Origin: Rhabditophanes sp. KR3021
Taxonomy: Eukaryota; Nematoda; Chromadorea; Rhabditida; Alloionematidae
DNA length: 64,000 bases
Assembly: GCA_963281155.1 (NCBI GenBank)
Contig: CAUJLY010000006.1
Coordinates: 6,200,001 to 6,264,000, forward strand
Direction of reading: 5' to 3'
Part shown: in pieces, positions 27,501 to 41,685 of the stretch
Layout: each line of letters starts with the position of its first letter
How positions within the stretch are numbered: the first letter of the stretch is position 1
Position numbers and translations under genes: made by a program
Notes under the pieces: model-generated
The model's database searches: none
What the model was told of the DNA's origin: nothing
Seen by the model: only the letters and a program-made list of their open reading frames with translations

Positions 27501-29895
27501 TAATGGCCGTGTATATATTTGTACAGAAAATGTCAATTTAGTAAAATTTAAAAAGCCTCGTAGGATGAAACAGTTTGCTGCTAAAAAACTAATAGAGAGA
27601 GCCACACTTAGGACATAATGTCAAAAAATGCCATGTTATTATGGTAAAATAAAAAAAATTATCAACAAATTATTCTTATGTTTCAAGAAAATGCTAATAT
27701 CCGAGTAAACTTGTGTAAACTCATTTATTGTATGTAAAATTGAAGGAGTTGATCATTTAGACAGGAAATTAATATTATATTAGGTTGCAATAAAAGAAGT
27801 TAATGTAAAGTAGTATTTTATTATATGTAAATCTAAATTCTATTGTGTGAACTTTTATTAGTATTAGCATATAGTTTTGACCAAATGATGACTAAGACAT
27901 AATCAGCTATGGTATGCGCGGAATTGTAAAATCTTTAAATGTCTTTAAACAATTATGTGTAAGGCTAAATATCAAAATAGTAGACCCTCATCTTACATGC
28001 TCAATAAAGAAAACTTTAACAAAACAACATTTAAAATATGTAATATACAAATACAAATAAATATAAACTTTTATAGAAGATCTCGAAAGAGCACACAAAT
28101 ATTGTAATTTATATTTAATTTAATCATACCCCAACTTTTTGTTATCTGATGCCAAAAAGTTGGCAATTTTAAATATAAGGCAGAAAATACTTAAAAGACC
28201 CTTTTTCAAGAATAAAAATGTACGACAATATTAGGGTCTATATATTAGTATAAATACTTGCTAAAATACAAAATGATTCATAAATTAAAAAGCTGAATCC
28301 ATATTATTTAAGATTTTTAGTTTACAAACGAAACAATTTATTATTTTCAAAGTCAATCAGCTAAATTCATCCAAGTCGGATATATTTTTTTAATTAATCA
28401 GTCAAATATAAAGGTTTTTAAATTTTATTTAAAAAATGGCGTAACTATTTTTGTGTTTCCTGATATTTTGCAGTGTAAATATAGTTTTACTTTTACACAC
28501 ATTTGCAAAATTGTGACAGTTTTTATTATTCTATCGCCTTAAAATGTAGTTAATGATATTTTCAACAAATATTTTGTCGCAATTTGGACTCTCAGGTAGG
28601 CTAAATATATTAGTAATTACATATAAAAAGTGGAAAATGAATAGATATGCATCTACCCTATTCAAAACAATGGCGATGAGTACTAATTTTAGAAGAAGAG
28701 GCAGTTTATATAGATAAATATTAATTTATCAATAGTACGGCAACAATTTAATACTTGTATTATTGACAATTTTCATATTCTATAAGTTAATTAATTGATA
28801 TGTACGTCAACTCTCTAACGTTTATATATTTATAGAGTGAATGCTAAAAAATTATTGTTTAGATAGTGAATGTACTCATTCGACACAAATAAAAGTTGAG
28901 TATATTTTTGTCTTTTTTCAGAGGACAATGTCAATTATTTTATTATGCCAAATAAAAACATTGAAATAACCAACAATAAAAGTTGCTTCGAAAAAGTGGA
29001 TAAAACTTTGGTAATAGTTGATAAGACTGTTTATATAAAAAAGGCTTTAAAGATAGGAAAAGAAATGCAAATGATATAGTGCGTATATTTAATGGACAAA
29101 AAAAGTTAACTAAATAGTGTGAATGGATTTCAAATTTCGAAGATATTTTTGATAAATAGAATTAATATAAATAGATACTTAGTATCTTCTTTTAAAAAAT
29201 ATTGATAGGATCAAAGTTGTAAATTGAATGCTTCTGTTTTAAAATATATAAATTGTCATAAAAATTGATGATTTGAAACTAATTGCCTTTGTTTTCTCCA
29301 AGTTGTAATACAAAAATTACAGAATTTAAGATTGACAAGTTGATACAAATGTTTTTAACAAAAAAAGTTATCATTGTTATTTTTGTTTATTGTTATAAAA
29401 TGTACTTGACCAATTGATAAGTATAATAGTAAGTATAGATATCATATATGGTATTGAAGATATTATTTTTGATCAACAATTTAAATATGTATTTTTTAAT
29501 TTTTCCAAATATCCATTATGTGCTACTAATTTACTAAATATATTATTAAAAATGTATGCAGTCACTATAAAGCGATAAATTTAATAAGTTTACTATTATA
29601 AAATTCAAATGAACTTTAAAAACACAATAAGTGTAATAATAGTCGGAGAAAAACATATTTTGAATAAACAATTAATGAAAAGAATTGCAAATTTGCGATT
29701 GTGATTGAATATATATTTATAATAAAGCAGAAAAGTTCCGGATGGTTGTCTTTTTTGATTTAGTGAACATATATTTAGTCCAATGTGATGAAGATATATT
29801 CTACTATAATAAGATGGTTTTTTGTAGAAATTTACAATATAATTAAAGCGGAATTAACAGGATTGGTGCGTATTGGTTATTGATGTTATTATATA
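24597..29895. other. Intergenic or 5' region of the multi-PDZ gene
   Basis: About 5.3 kb of AT-rich DNA without a supportable gene. It may hold 5' exons and promoters of the multi-PDZ gene and the 3' UTR of the Ig gene. A 66-codon + frame (25380-25580) and a + frame after a TTTTTTCAG near 28920 look like chance. Confidence 0.5.
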
Positions 29896-32800
29896 TTAAT
29901 AAAAGACATTTAAAGCTTGGCAGATTCCAAAAATAGCTAACATTTGAATTATTAATGGTGGAAGAATATGTGATCCACTTGAAAGTTGATGATGTGTATC
30001 GTGATGAGTTTTGGCTGTAATAACAAGAGATTCGCCAATTCCAGCAGCATTAACAGCTGTAAAACGAAATGCATATTCTGTATTTTGGCGAAGTCCATGA
30101 ATATCATAATGATTATTGGAAGCAACAGATTTTACAATTTTAGCTCCATGAGTTTCCCATTCTTTGCTGTGTTCATCTATCTCATTAAAATCTGATGTTT
30201 CTTCACCGTCCTTAAGAATTTTGTCTTTTCTGATGTATTCAATGATGTATTCAGTTACAGGTAATGTATGAGTGCTGTCAATTGAGTCTTGTTTATTTTT
30301 ACCGTCCGATGTAGTCAATTCCCAATTAATTGAATGTTTATGAACTTTGTGCAAAGTTGCCTTAACTTCGGATGGTGGATTTGATACTTTCAATAAGATA
30401 GTTTGCTGTGATTTTGCTTTTCCGTTAGTTGCTTCACATTTATATTGATCAAAGTCATCCTCATTCACATTAAATATCTAAATTCAGAAAATAAATATTT
30501 ATAAAATGAAAACATTGCAATGACTTACATGTAGTGTCGCAGATTGCAACATTGGATGAATACTGAGTAAATATTTTTCGTCATCATGTAATTCGGTATT
30601 GTCTTTGTAGAAGTGAAAATCAGTAACGGGGGGATTAGATTGGGTGACGTTGCAATAGATTTTAGCTTTTCTCCCAATTATACCGTAACTGTCAACAAAA
30701 TTATTTTCAAACTCTGGGATCGTCCACACATCAACTTTGACTTTTCTCTCTTCGATACTTGTAGTTTCATGTTCTTCAAAATATTGGATGGCTAAGCATC
30801 TAAAAATTTGATCTTGATGTTTATCACCTAGTTTTTCGATTGTAACTTCACTTCCAGCGATAGTATACTCATCAGGACTTAAAGCATCTCCATTATCCAA
30901 AGTGATTTCAATGTCTGGTTCAGGCTCACCAAGAGCTCCACAGTCAATTATCAATGGATCATTTTTCATTGCTCCAAGTACGTCGTTCTTTTGATTCCAT
31001 ACAATATTGTCTGTGACAATTAATTGGATATCTTGAGAATATTCTCTATCAAAGTGCTTGGCTTTGCATGAATACTTTCCAGAATCCCTTTGTTCCAAGT
31101 GCGTAAAAACTAACATTTTCTTTGGATTATTTGTTCCTTTTTCAGACAACTCAATTGTGAATACAGATGTAGATGAATCTTCGTCTATTTCTTTTCCCTC
31201 GTCATTTAACCAAACTAGTTTTTCATTTTTTGCAGATCCTTCTTTTTCAAATACACAAGCAACTTGAAATTTTCTTCCTGCTTTGGCAACATATTTGAAA
31301 TCGTTTCCTTTAGGTTCAATACGTAAGGGAATATAATCGCTTTGGACTGCTGAAGTGATTTCTTCTAAAATAAAATTATAAAATATTATTTAACCCCTTA
31401 AATGGTTATGAACACTTTTCATATTTACTTTTATTTGAAACTGTATATCTTGAACTCACTAAGCTAAGACATCTGGGTGCATACAACGGCTTCATCGCTA
31501 CCCAGCAATATTAGTCTGCTGTTTAGATTATGTTCTGAGGTTAAAGAGCACTAATAGTATCATATTTCAGGTTAGATATAAACAAAGCTTGCTTTCTACA
31601 AATATAATTTTTTGTTCCTGGGCTATTCCAAAAACGCTAAGCAGCTGCTTAATCTTTTTGACTATTAAAATAGTGTATTTGATATCATATCAAGAGCTTT
31701 TACAGTTTAGCGTGACTTTTCTTAAGACTCTTCTCTTGACAACAAAATTAGAAAACTCTAATTAGAAGCATAAGAAAGTCATATGTTTTGCAATATGTAG
31801 AAGTTGTTCAAGAAAACAATTGACTAAACTTGGTATCACAACATTTGACCTTTTTGGGAAATACAATACATTAATGGTTTAAACAATTTTGTTATATATT
31901 TATTTACTTTTCCATTCGAATGTAATAAACAGGTGTTAAAGTTTACTTTAATCACTTTCTTCATATTAGTTGATTATGATCTAGTACTCCCTCAGTTATC
32001 ATATGCAAATATTGCCTTCTTAAAATAATTTTTGAAACTAAAAATACGTACTATCATATTTTTGTGTAAATCCCTAAGACTATTTTCTTTAAACTGAAAA
32101 TAACATGTTAACTCAATCTTAAAATGTTCCCTAGAATAGAGTATTTAATTAGCCAATAAGAAACTGATTATAGAGTTTAAATGTTATGTACAAATTATTA
32201 CATTAAATTCCCATCAGATTTGAATTTACATACTTAAAAATACTGAAAGTTCTAAATTATGAATTATAATGTATTAATCCTTGTTGCAATCAAGCGCCTC
32301 ATTTATTAAAGATGCCGAACATTGAACTAGGCAATTTTCCTTTTATATCAAACATTTAACTTATTATAAAGGAGAATATATTATCATCAAAAAGATATAT
32401 GTTTGAGATAAGCATGTGCCCTCGTACAAGGACAAAAGTTTTGGTTCCATTGTTAAGTTATATATGGGTGATGTGGAAAAAGATGGAAATGACATTATTA
32501 ATGCGCAAGGATCTTTTAACTAAATAAGTTCAGACTATTTAACTCTTTCATCCTCATGATAATTGTAATTTTGAGTTATTTTTATCGCTATCATTAGCTT
32601 TGTAAATATATTGACAAATTACCACATAAAGAGCATCAAGTAACCTACCACATTCACTTCGTTTTGAAACATCAAGAATAACACAAAAACTTTACAACTA
32701 CTTAGTATACCGCAAAAATGCGTGAGATTGATATCAATGGCAACAGGCTATGTCAAAACAACCCATATCTGATTTGAGTAGTTGCTTCGAATAACAACGG

Positions 32801-34017
32801 GAAGTCTCAACTCCTGCTGATACTTTTAAGAACTTTTCCAATTTATAGTGAGTATATTATTAAGAGTGTTTGTTAATTATTAAAAATTTAGTAATGTTGC
32901 AACAGAAAGATTGCCATAATGACAACCCTATTGAATATATCACTTTATCACAGAATGCATGAATATATCATTAAAGTGAATTGTCAACTAGCGAGGATTA
33001 AATTGAAAGTGTTCTATATTATTAATACAAAATGAGTGTAATCAAAGTATGCTTCCTTACTTAAAACATATAATAATTTTTGTACTGTTTTTTATAAATC
33101 ACATATCTACATCCATATTGCACAATATGTCCATGTTTAAAAATACTCTAAAATATTGTACAAACCTTATATACGCGAGAAAAATTAAATATTCTACTCG
33201 AACTTGATAAGGAAAAAATTAGATTGCAAAATAAGCAATGATTCAATTTAAAAATATACCATATTTTTCAATTACATAGTTCTATTTAGATAAGGTTCTT
33301 TTAAATTTGTTTTAATTAAATTAATCATGTTTATTACAAAGAATTAGTGGTATGCGCATGCTTATTGCACTAAACAATAGTTCATAACAAGAATAAGTAT
33401 TTTTTACCATATAGTAGTTTTCTAAGATAAGGCATTGTTATTTTAATTCATGCAAATCCTTAAATTAAGTCATCACTTAGATATAATTTTATTTAGATTA
33501 CATAAAAAGCCAACTATGCCATTAATTTATTTGCATTAATTATATGTACAAAAATTATTTATGTATCAAAATCGCAAGTAGCTTGATCTCAGATAATCAT
33601 ATTAGCCAAATTTATCTACGATTAACCTTTTAAGAGCAAATACTAGAACATATATGCCATTGTTCGCATAAACTTATTGTGTACCGTTATCATCTGCTTA
33701 CAAACTTATTAGGGAAAGGTAAACAAATTGTACCAGTATCTAAATAACTATGTTTCCTTAAAAACTATTATCATTTTATTGTAATTAAAAGGGTAAAACA
33801 AAGCTAAACCATTGGATTATTTAGTAAATATATTTATAATGCTTTTGCCAAACAAGAATCTTTACAAATTTCATACCAATAGAAACAAAAACTAACCTTC
33901 GGAGAAATTATTTCCTGAAACAATTGACCCCATTGAGATTACCAAAATTGCATTCAAAAGAAGCAAAAATAAATAAGGAATCCGTAGAGATGTTGCTTTA
34001 TTTTTGATAGTTGCCAT
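29896..34017 (-). CDS. Ig/FN3 cell-adhesion protein, probably GPI-anchored
   Basis: Three exons (33897-34017, 30529-31364, 29896-30477) join in phase (1, then 0) to 512 residues. Exon 1 encodes a signal peptide with the core IPYLFLLLLNAILVISM. Then come three Ig-like domains: the first (about 55-155) has C..W..DSGKYSC, the second (about 160-260) has IDCGALGEPEPD..FRC, and the third (about 265-345) has IYCNV..DQYKC. A fibronectin type III domain (about 349-470) contains the NTEYAFRFTAVNAAGIG signature. The last 25 residues are hydrophobic with no charged tail, which suggests a GPI signal. The layout resembles short NCAM/Fasciclin-like adhesion molecules of the nervous system, but I do not recognise a specific orthologue. 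Intron 1 is 2.5 kb, and intron 2 is 51 bp and splits the third Ig domain. Confidence 0.85.
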
Positions 34018-37000
34018 CTTTTTACTTGTTACTTTAAATTTGAAAACAAATAAAAAGAGAATATAATAGGTCAGCAGATATTAAATATTCGAAACTTTTG
34101 TTAAACCTTTTTGCTACAAAAATAATATGTTTAAAAAGTGAATGGTCCTATAAATATACATTAAATTCAAATATTTAAAACTTCAGTCTAAGATATGAAT
34201 GTGATTCGCGCAATAGTATAAATATGTTATAAATACCAAAGACGCAGATAGGTAATTTTTATGAAAAGTCAAGTATCTAGAGATAATCAACTAGGCCAGG
34301 AAATTGTTGGAATGTATAAAAAATATAACGGTAAAAGATTAGAGATATGTATAGAGCAGATTTTACAAACACACGAATCTTTTTATCATTTCTTATAAAT
34401 AAAATTCGAGAACTAGAAAAGCGGTAAGATTGGTTTAAATGCTTCAATTGATTTAACCTCTACACTAAATATGATGGAAGTTTTTTGAAGATATATACGT
34501 GTATCACTGATGTACAATAAATATATAAAAAATGAAAAAATACAAGTGGTAAACGGTAAAGATTTGAGAAATAAATACTATTCTGCCGTTACACCAACTT
34601 TTTATATATTTAACTCCCTGCGTATCAATATAAATATCTCAAATAATAGGAAGAGGTTGTACTCTTATATATATTTTATGAAGCATACACGAAGATAACA
34701 CAACTTTTGTAAGGGTAAAATAATGCCGGTGCTTCATTTGGGATTGTTCGAACAAGGCAAGGCGGGGTTTTAGGATATATTTAAAACATGTTCTTTTTGC
34801 AACATCAGTATATGTAGATAGATATATGTATATGTCAAATAAGCTTTTTGTTCTCTAGCCACACAACTTTATACAAAAAGTATGATTATTCACTACAAGG
34901 TAAAATAAAAGGAGATTATATGGTAGTGGTAGACGAAACGAATTTGCGAAAGCTAATTTTAAAATTACAAGCATTCAATTTTTGTAACTCTATACGTAGA
35001 TACCAAAACAAGTCAGCAAATAGAAAAGTATGATGCGCAGAATAAAATAATTTCATACAATCTTATAGCCTAGTTCATTTTATTAAGATACGGGATAAAA
35101 TGATAGTAGTAGATATGAATGTATAGCTAGCGCTTTTGATTAGCATCGAAACAAAAAGTACCATTTCTACTACCATTATATCCTTAGCAAACATCTTCAA
35201 ACTAAAGGAGAAAGGTAAGGTGACAAATATTGCTGTTGATTGAGATATAACAAAGGTGTTACAGATTTTGAGACAAGTCTTTTAAGGCTTCTTTATAGTA
35301 TGTAGAATATGTATTAATGAATATCATAATATGTGATAATAATGAAAGATATATAATGACATCAAACTGTTAGATCAAATTTAGCTTATTTAGAAACATC
35401 CTTTTATGTCATTTGATATATGTATTTAATAAGAACTTTCTGGATTTGTTAGATCGTGCGAGTACTGCTGATAAAAAATAATTGTTTATTAGATAAAGTA
35501 AATTATGCAAAATTAACAGAAATTAAAAGTAATAAAATAAATTTATTTAATATTAAATGTAATCATATAAAATCGTATGAAATCAAGTTATATAAACTTA
35601 AATGAACTTAGATAAATTACAGCTATGATTGCATAAGAAAAATATTGTCGGTGAAGAACAGTATATTATCAGTATAATATTATTTTCTCGATTACATATT
35701 ATTTATTTCTAAACAAAAATAATATAAATTACAATTGCGCTACCAAAACCTTGAAGCTTATTATTAAATTTATATAAAGTCCACACTTTGGTTATTTACA
35801 GAGTCAAATAGTTATTATTAAAAATCAAAAGACTTATGTTCGTATGTCTACTGAATATTTTCATCATTACTATTTATCAAGTAAAGATAAATAAATGAAG
35901 GTTTAGAGAGTTGGATATTATATTTTGCGAGTTTATATACAAATAAATTTAAATAGATTTGTACCAAACAATTAATGGATATATAGGTATCTATAAAATA
36001 GTAAATGATATCGCTATTAAAATGCTTGCTACTGATCTGTGATTTTATTATATGGATGTCAAAATATTATTTATGGCCATCAAAGAAGCAATGAAACCTT
36101 GTTGATGTCACACAATAATAAAAAATAGTTCTAAAAAAGTATGAACTATGTCAGATCATATCTTTGCTTAGTCAGTTTATTTATTAAAAATACAAAAACC
36201 ACAACATTATTCATATTGACTGACTAAGATAAAGCCTGCATATAATTTGCAGCTGTATTTGTTGAGATCCTATTCATGAATTACAATTAAATTTACATTA
36301 GACAAGAGGTAAATTGGATTGCAGGGAGTATATAGTACTCACAGTTAATTGAACTTCAAAAAACGTTTACTTTAGAATCTAAATCTGTCAAAAGTAGGGA
36401 ACATACAGTTTAACTAAATTCTATTAGTCATACTACTTTAAAAATTTATGAAAGATATCAAAAACATGTGTTAATCTTTGTTACAGTTTTTAAATAGTAA
36501 AATTCAATTATTTACTTAGTAAATAGACACAAATTTGGTTGAAATTTATTAAAAATATATATGTAAGTAAATTTTTGCCAATCCATTGAATATATGCGAA
36601 TATTTTTAGGAAAATGTTTTAATCCTTGGCTACTGCTTTTATTATTTTGAGATTTTTATTTTACAAGTACCTATTAATGCACACTACAACAAACAATTTG
36701 GTGAAAGTTTTAGTCAATTAAAGAAGCTTTTAAACAATATAGTAAAAGGTGAACATATGCTCATAATGTAATAAATTTGCGTTACGTTATTCAACTAAAC
36801 GTTAAATGCCGACTTAATTTCACAATAAAATATAAGTGAAGTGTAAAATCTTGAAATTGTGTCAAAATAGTCCATATCAGTCCTCACGCAAAAGACTGAC
36901 ATATGAAAGTTTTGATAATAAATAGTTGGCACACACAATTCTTAATAATCGTTTACGCAATTAATTATAAACCTTTTACTTACTTTTCTAAATACAGGTA

Positions 37001-40000
37001 ATTGAAAAGTAATATATACGTATATATTAAAGACAACAGTTCTCAAAGTGGTTTGCCAAAAAGATAGGTATTACACTTAGTTGGGGTGTATTTAAAATAA
37101 GCAAAAACAAACAAGAATTTAACCATGCAATGAAAGAAATAAGCAGATAGGTGGAAGGTTACGCAAAAACTAATTGCCTTTAAAGACAGTTATTCATTGT
37201 TCGGAAACATTTGCATTTTTTCTCACATTTTTGTTTTAAGCCTGGTACAAGCATTTTAAGTGATTTGTCATTGTATAAAGGATGAATTTAATGTACATTA
37301 AAATACAGATAAATGCACGATAGATTAGGTCCTTTACTCACAGACAAAAAAGGATCTATTTCAAACAATGTACATATATAATTTTAGATACACATCTGGC
37401 TACCGATAATAGTTAAATCGTGGTTTGTTGATTGTAGATACCAAAAAATGACTTTGTGATCGTTCATACAAAATCTCATTATAAGCAAATTAAAATTCAC
37501 ATATACTCTTGGAAGAACAACTGCTTAGCAAAAGTGGAAAAAATTTCTCATACTATGAGAACGGATGAAAAATATTTAGAATAAATTATTATAATACTGA
37601 CAATGAAATTCAAGAAATTGAAACAAATAGGAGTGAAAATCAAGTATGTACATAGAATTTTTTTATATCTCTACTTTATGTACAAAGTACTTTCTCAATT
37701 AGTATCCTTCTATTACTCAATAAGTAGTTGACATAAAAAAGAGAATTTATGATAAGGTGATAGCAAATATTTGGGTAAGATTTCGTTAATTACTAATGAA
37801 ATTGAACAAATTGAACAAATCGAATATCGTTGTGTCAACAATGTGGCCACATTTTAATGCAATGAGATTTAGGCATGCATTTTAAATAGGGAAATGATAA
37901 AATATACATTTGAAAAAATTAAAAGTTACGTATACTAAATGGAAGTTATGTGAATGTTTGCTACTTTTTTGTGGCACTTATATGTATATATGTTCGAATA
38001 ATGTTGTGAACATATAGAGATAAAAGACATTCTTTAGCTATGCTTCTGGCATTTGTTTTTATGTTGAAATAATAAAGTTTGTTGTTTAAGAGAAAATGAT
38101 GATATTTATTAAAACAGCTTGATTTCGCAAAGCAATTCTTAAATGTTTGTTATAAATATGTTTATGTATCTTCTAAGTATGTTACCATCATCTAACTTGA
38201 AGATTTTACCACATAAAAAAGCCATTGTTAAGTTACATATTAGTACATTATGCAGAAGAATGTTAGTGGCAAATATAATTAATTCTACTATCATCATTGG
38301 CCAGCAAAACCAACAAGTTCATAAAAACTTTAAATGAACCTCTATGAAAAAATAAAGCAATTCCTTTTGTGTATCTTTGGACCCTTTCAACTCTAATAAA
38401 ATTCAGTCTTTTGGCAAAAAGTGGTTTACATTTATGTATATTGTTGAAAGTAGATATCTTTATTTGAAAAAGGAATTATTTTTAAATTTTCAAAAGCTGT
38501 CAAGCCACCAACATTTATATATATTCATGTAGCAGCATTAAATGACAACGCTAAATTTAAAAGATATCATTTTGGTAAAAGATTTATTTACAAATTTAGA
38601 AAAGATAAACTAGTTGAATTGAAAATAGCTGATGTACTGTTTAAATTTTTTAATGCAGTATCATATATTTGAAATAAAAAAATATATGGTTAAGGGCAAT
38701 AGTAATATGATTTGTAGCGAAACTACATATAATAGAATCTCCTATATTTGTTAAGTTTGTTATTTTAAAGATAGATAATTATTATAAAATATCTATTTAC
38801 TCTAAATTTAAATTTTCTTGTAATCAAGAAAAATCTTGCGAAAAGGAAAGAAACTTAATTTAATGAAATGAAATAAAATCAACACTTAAAAGTGAGTTGA
38901 GTAGAAGCTTGTGTAATCAACTTAAACACGTAATAAATGTTTAAAATCACTTCGAAGTGCATTGCTTATAAAAGTTCAAAAAGTACAATTAATTCACTTT
39001 ATAAGATATTATAACGTAGAAAACATATTCAAAATACGTGAATGAAATGATATGGTTGATTGCAATATATTTAGAATTAAAGAGGTACATAACGAAACAG
39101 TTAAAATCTTCAGACAATCGCCAAAATTTACTTTTCCGAGCGATCATTTACTATTGAACATAAAAATTATCTTAAATCTGACTTATAGTGATCATTTATT
39201 TTTGAATACAAGCTAAATGTTGAATTTTAAAATCATAAAAGATGTGTGGGAAGCTAATTCTTTTGGACTGTGAAGTTACATAATAAATCATTTTTGCGCA
39301 AATGATTAATCTACACTTTAAACAGTACTAACTTAAAATGCAGAACAAAGTTAAGTGTTTAAAATAAACATGTCAAAAGTTTCAGTTTAAACAATAGTTC
39401 TTTAACATAATTTTGGATGGAATAAATGTTTATATATTTTTTGGATTTAAAAATATATAATCAACGGGTAACCAGGAATACCTAACGACGAATAATGCAG
39501 GCATATTTGTCAAATTCAGCATATTATGTATTAACTGAATCAAATTATTATGAAAAATTAGATAAATGAAGCTTTCAGTTTATTGACTTTCAATCTAAGT
39601 ACGTTAGAAATGGAGTAATGAATATTAAATAAATTAAGCAAACATTAAAGTGTGTGATATTTCGTTGTTTTGTGGCTATTACAAAATGTGTGGTAAAGTT
39701 AAATAATGAAAGAATTTTTATGTTTAAATACGATATGATCTTTCCAGCAAAAGTTATTATACAGGCTTTTGGGGTCGCTTTAGCTTTTTTAATAATTAAA
39801 GGGTAATTCAAATTAAAGACAATAAATTAGTTAATGCAATAATAGTATATACTATAATTAAAGATCACAGAACTGATTAAATGAACCAATTGATAATACA
39901 GTTTATAGCTCGACAAAAAGACCATCTGCTAATGCAAATAAAAAAATTCAGTGTTAACAAACACAAAATTATGCCGTTTGGATTCGGCACATAATATAAT

Positions 40001-41685
40001 ATGAATTGTTATTAATATAATGTAAACATAGTCGCTTAACTATTAGAAAAATGCCCACATCCGTTGACAATAGGGATGATCGGTAGGCAATTGGTTTTTA
40101 TATGAAGACAATATGTCATATTTTGTCCTCTATGATTATATGTCTCTTATTGTACAAATAAATATTGTTAATCTTAAAAACATACGCTGTATGAAGATTT
40201 TTAAATTACAATGCTAATTGAGTCAAAATAGAGGTATGTCCAAATCATTGTTTAGACCTAATTGTTCAAAAGAGTTCAAGTATTTATATGCCTATATAAT
40301 TATTTATAAAACTGTTACCATATTAATCCTATAATTGAAAGTCTAGTCTCTTTGTATTTCTAAGCAAGTTGTTTTATGCGCATGCTCAATTTTCTAACTG
40401 GACTTGTTGTTAATCAACCTAACACATATTATTTCGTTGTTGACCTTTTAATGAGAGTATCTAATGAATTTTGTAAGGCATAATTGTGTATTTGTTTTTA
40501 ATAAATCAAATTCGTTTTGTTAAATAAATTGAAAGGTGGGATCAAGGAAAATTGCCGCTCAATTAGGCTTTTAATATATGCATATGAGCACAATATAAGG
40601 CCACTTTGAATGAGGCATACAATTATCAGGCGGAAACAAATATAAATGTAAAGGCCTATCCGAGACATCAAGTGTATAATTAATTGTATATTGTTTGTGA
40701 ATATCTGTTGATCCTGAAGATTATATTTTAAAATATCAATGAATGTGGATAAAACTGATTATAAGTACATATGCTATCCTTTAATTATTTTGTTAGTTAG
40801 AATAAAAAATATTTTTGCCAATTTAAGATAATTAATCTAATAAAATTTGATTCACAGCAATTTCATTAATTTGATAGTATTTGATTTAAAAGGCAAGGTT
40901 TCTTCGACAGCTAAACAATCATTCCTGGTTAAATTTTCAATGTTACTGCTGATTTCGCTAATAAATACAAATATAAATGAAAAAAATATCAACAGGGTGA
41001 TTAAATTGAGGCACATTAGTACGCAGAAATTTGGTAAATAAGTTGAAGCAGTCTATTGTCATAAACTTATTCATCTATTTAAGATAAACCATTTTAAAAT
41101 TATCATTATTTTTATTTTTTTTGATAGATTCAAAATACATTTTGTTCCACACAGGTTTTTGTTTTACATAAAACATTTTATTAGCATCTTTAAAAATGAC
41201 ATTGTAATATTTGTAATGTAACTTGGATAGAAATTGTTTCTGGAACATTAAAATGCAGATTTAGCTTTCTAATTTTAAATATTCAGATGTTTAAGCAAAC
41301 TAGCAGATAAGTGATTGCGATGTAGTCATGTGCTAAATCATAGATTTGGCTTATACATAGTTAAAATGTATCAAATCAAAATTTTATTTGTATAAAAAAT
41401 AATTTAGCGAAAATATATTGTTTCATTATGCATATTCATAAGCGGAAATTATATAATATCATATGCCCTTAATTTTACAATAATTAAATACAAAGCGTGG
41501 AATATAAGCAACTGATGATGGAAATGATCATAAGAATCTTTAAAAACGTGATTAGTTCATGTATGTTAGCTTATATTATCAACATGAAATATATAAGTTG
41601 GATAAAGAAAGGAACAATTCTTTGATATTAGTATTGTTATAAATTTAGTTATGTTTTAAATTAATTATATACCAAATACTTTCCC
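34018..41685. other. 7.7-kb gene-poor AT-rich region
   Basis: No gene can be supported on either strand. Items seen are a 12-bp palindrome (34744-34755), an imperfect hairpin (36162-36233) and a 28-codon hydrophobic micro-ORF on + (39720-39806). Other frames (34510, 34848, 38143, 40847) have the composition of random AT-rich DNA. Confidence 0.5.
36162..36233. repeat. Imperfect inverted repeat, hairpin
   Basis: CTTAGTCAGT at 36167-36176 pairs with its exact complement at 36219-36228, and the outer CTTT..AAAG bases extend the stem with a bulge. The loop is about 42 bases. It is a possible small-RNA precursor or a chance palindrome. Confidence 0.35.

Noticed and set aside
28920..29079. + strand frame after TTTTTTCAG near 28920 (DNVNYFIMPNKN onward)
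   Set aside because: Lys/Asn/Ile-rich as random AT-rich DNA would be, with no partner exon and no recognisable domain.
34744..34755. 12-bp perfect palindrome TTGTTCGAACAA
   Set aside because: Too short and isolated to mean more than chance in 64 kb; no adjacent gene.
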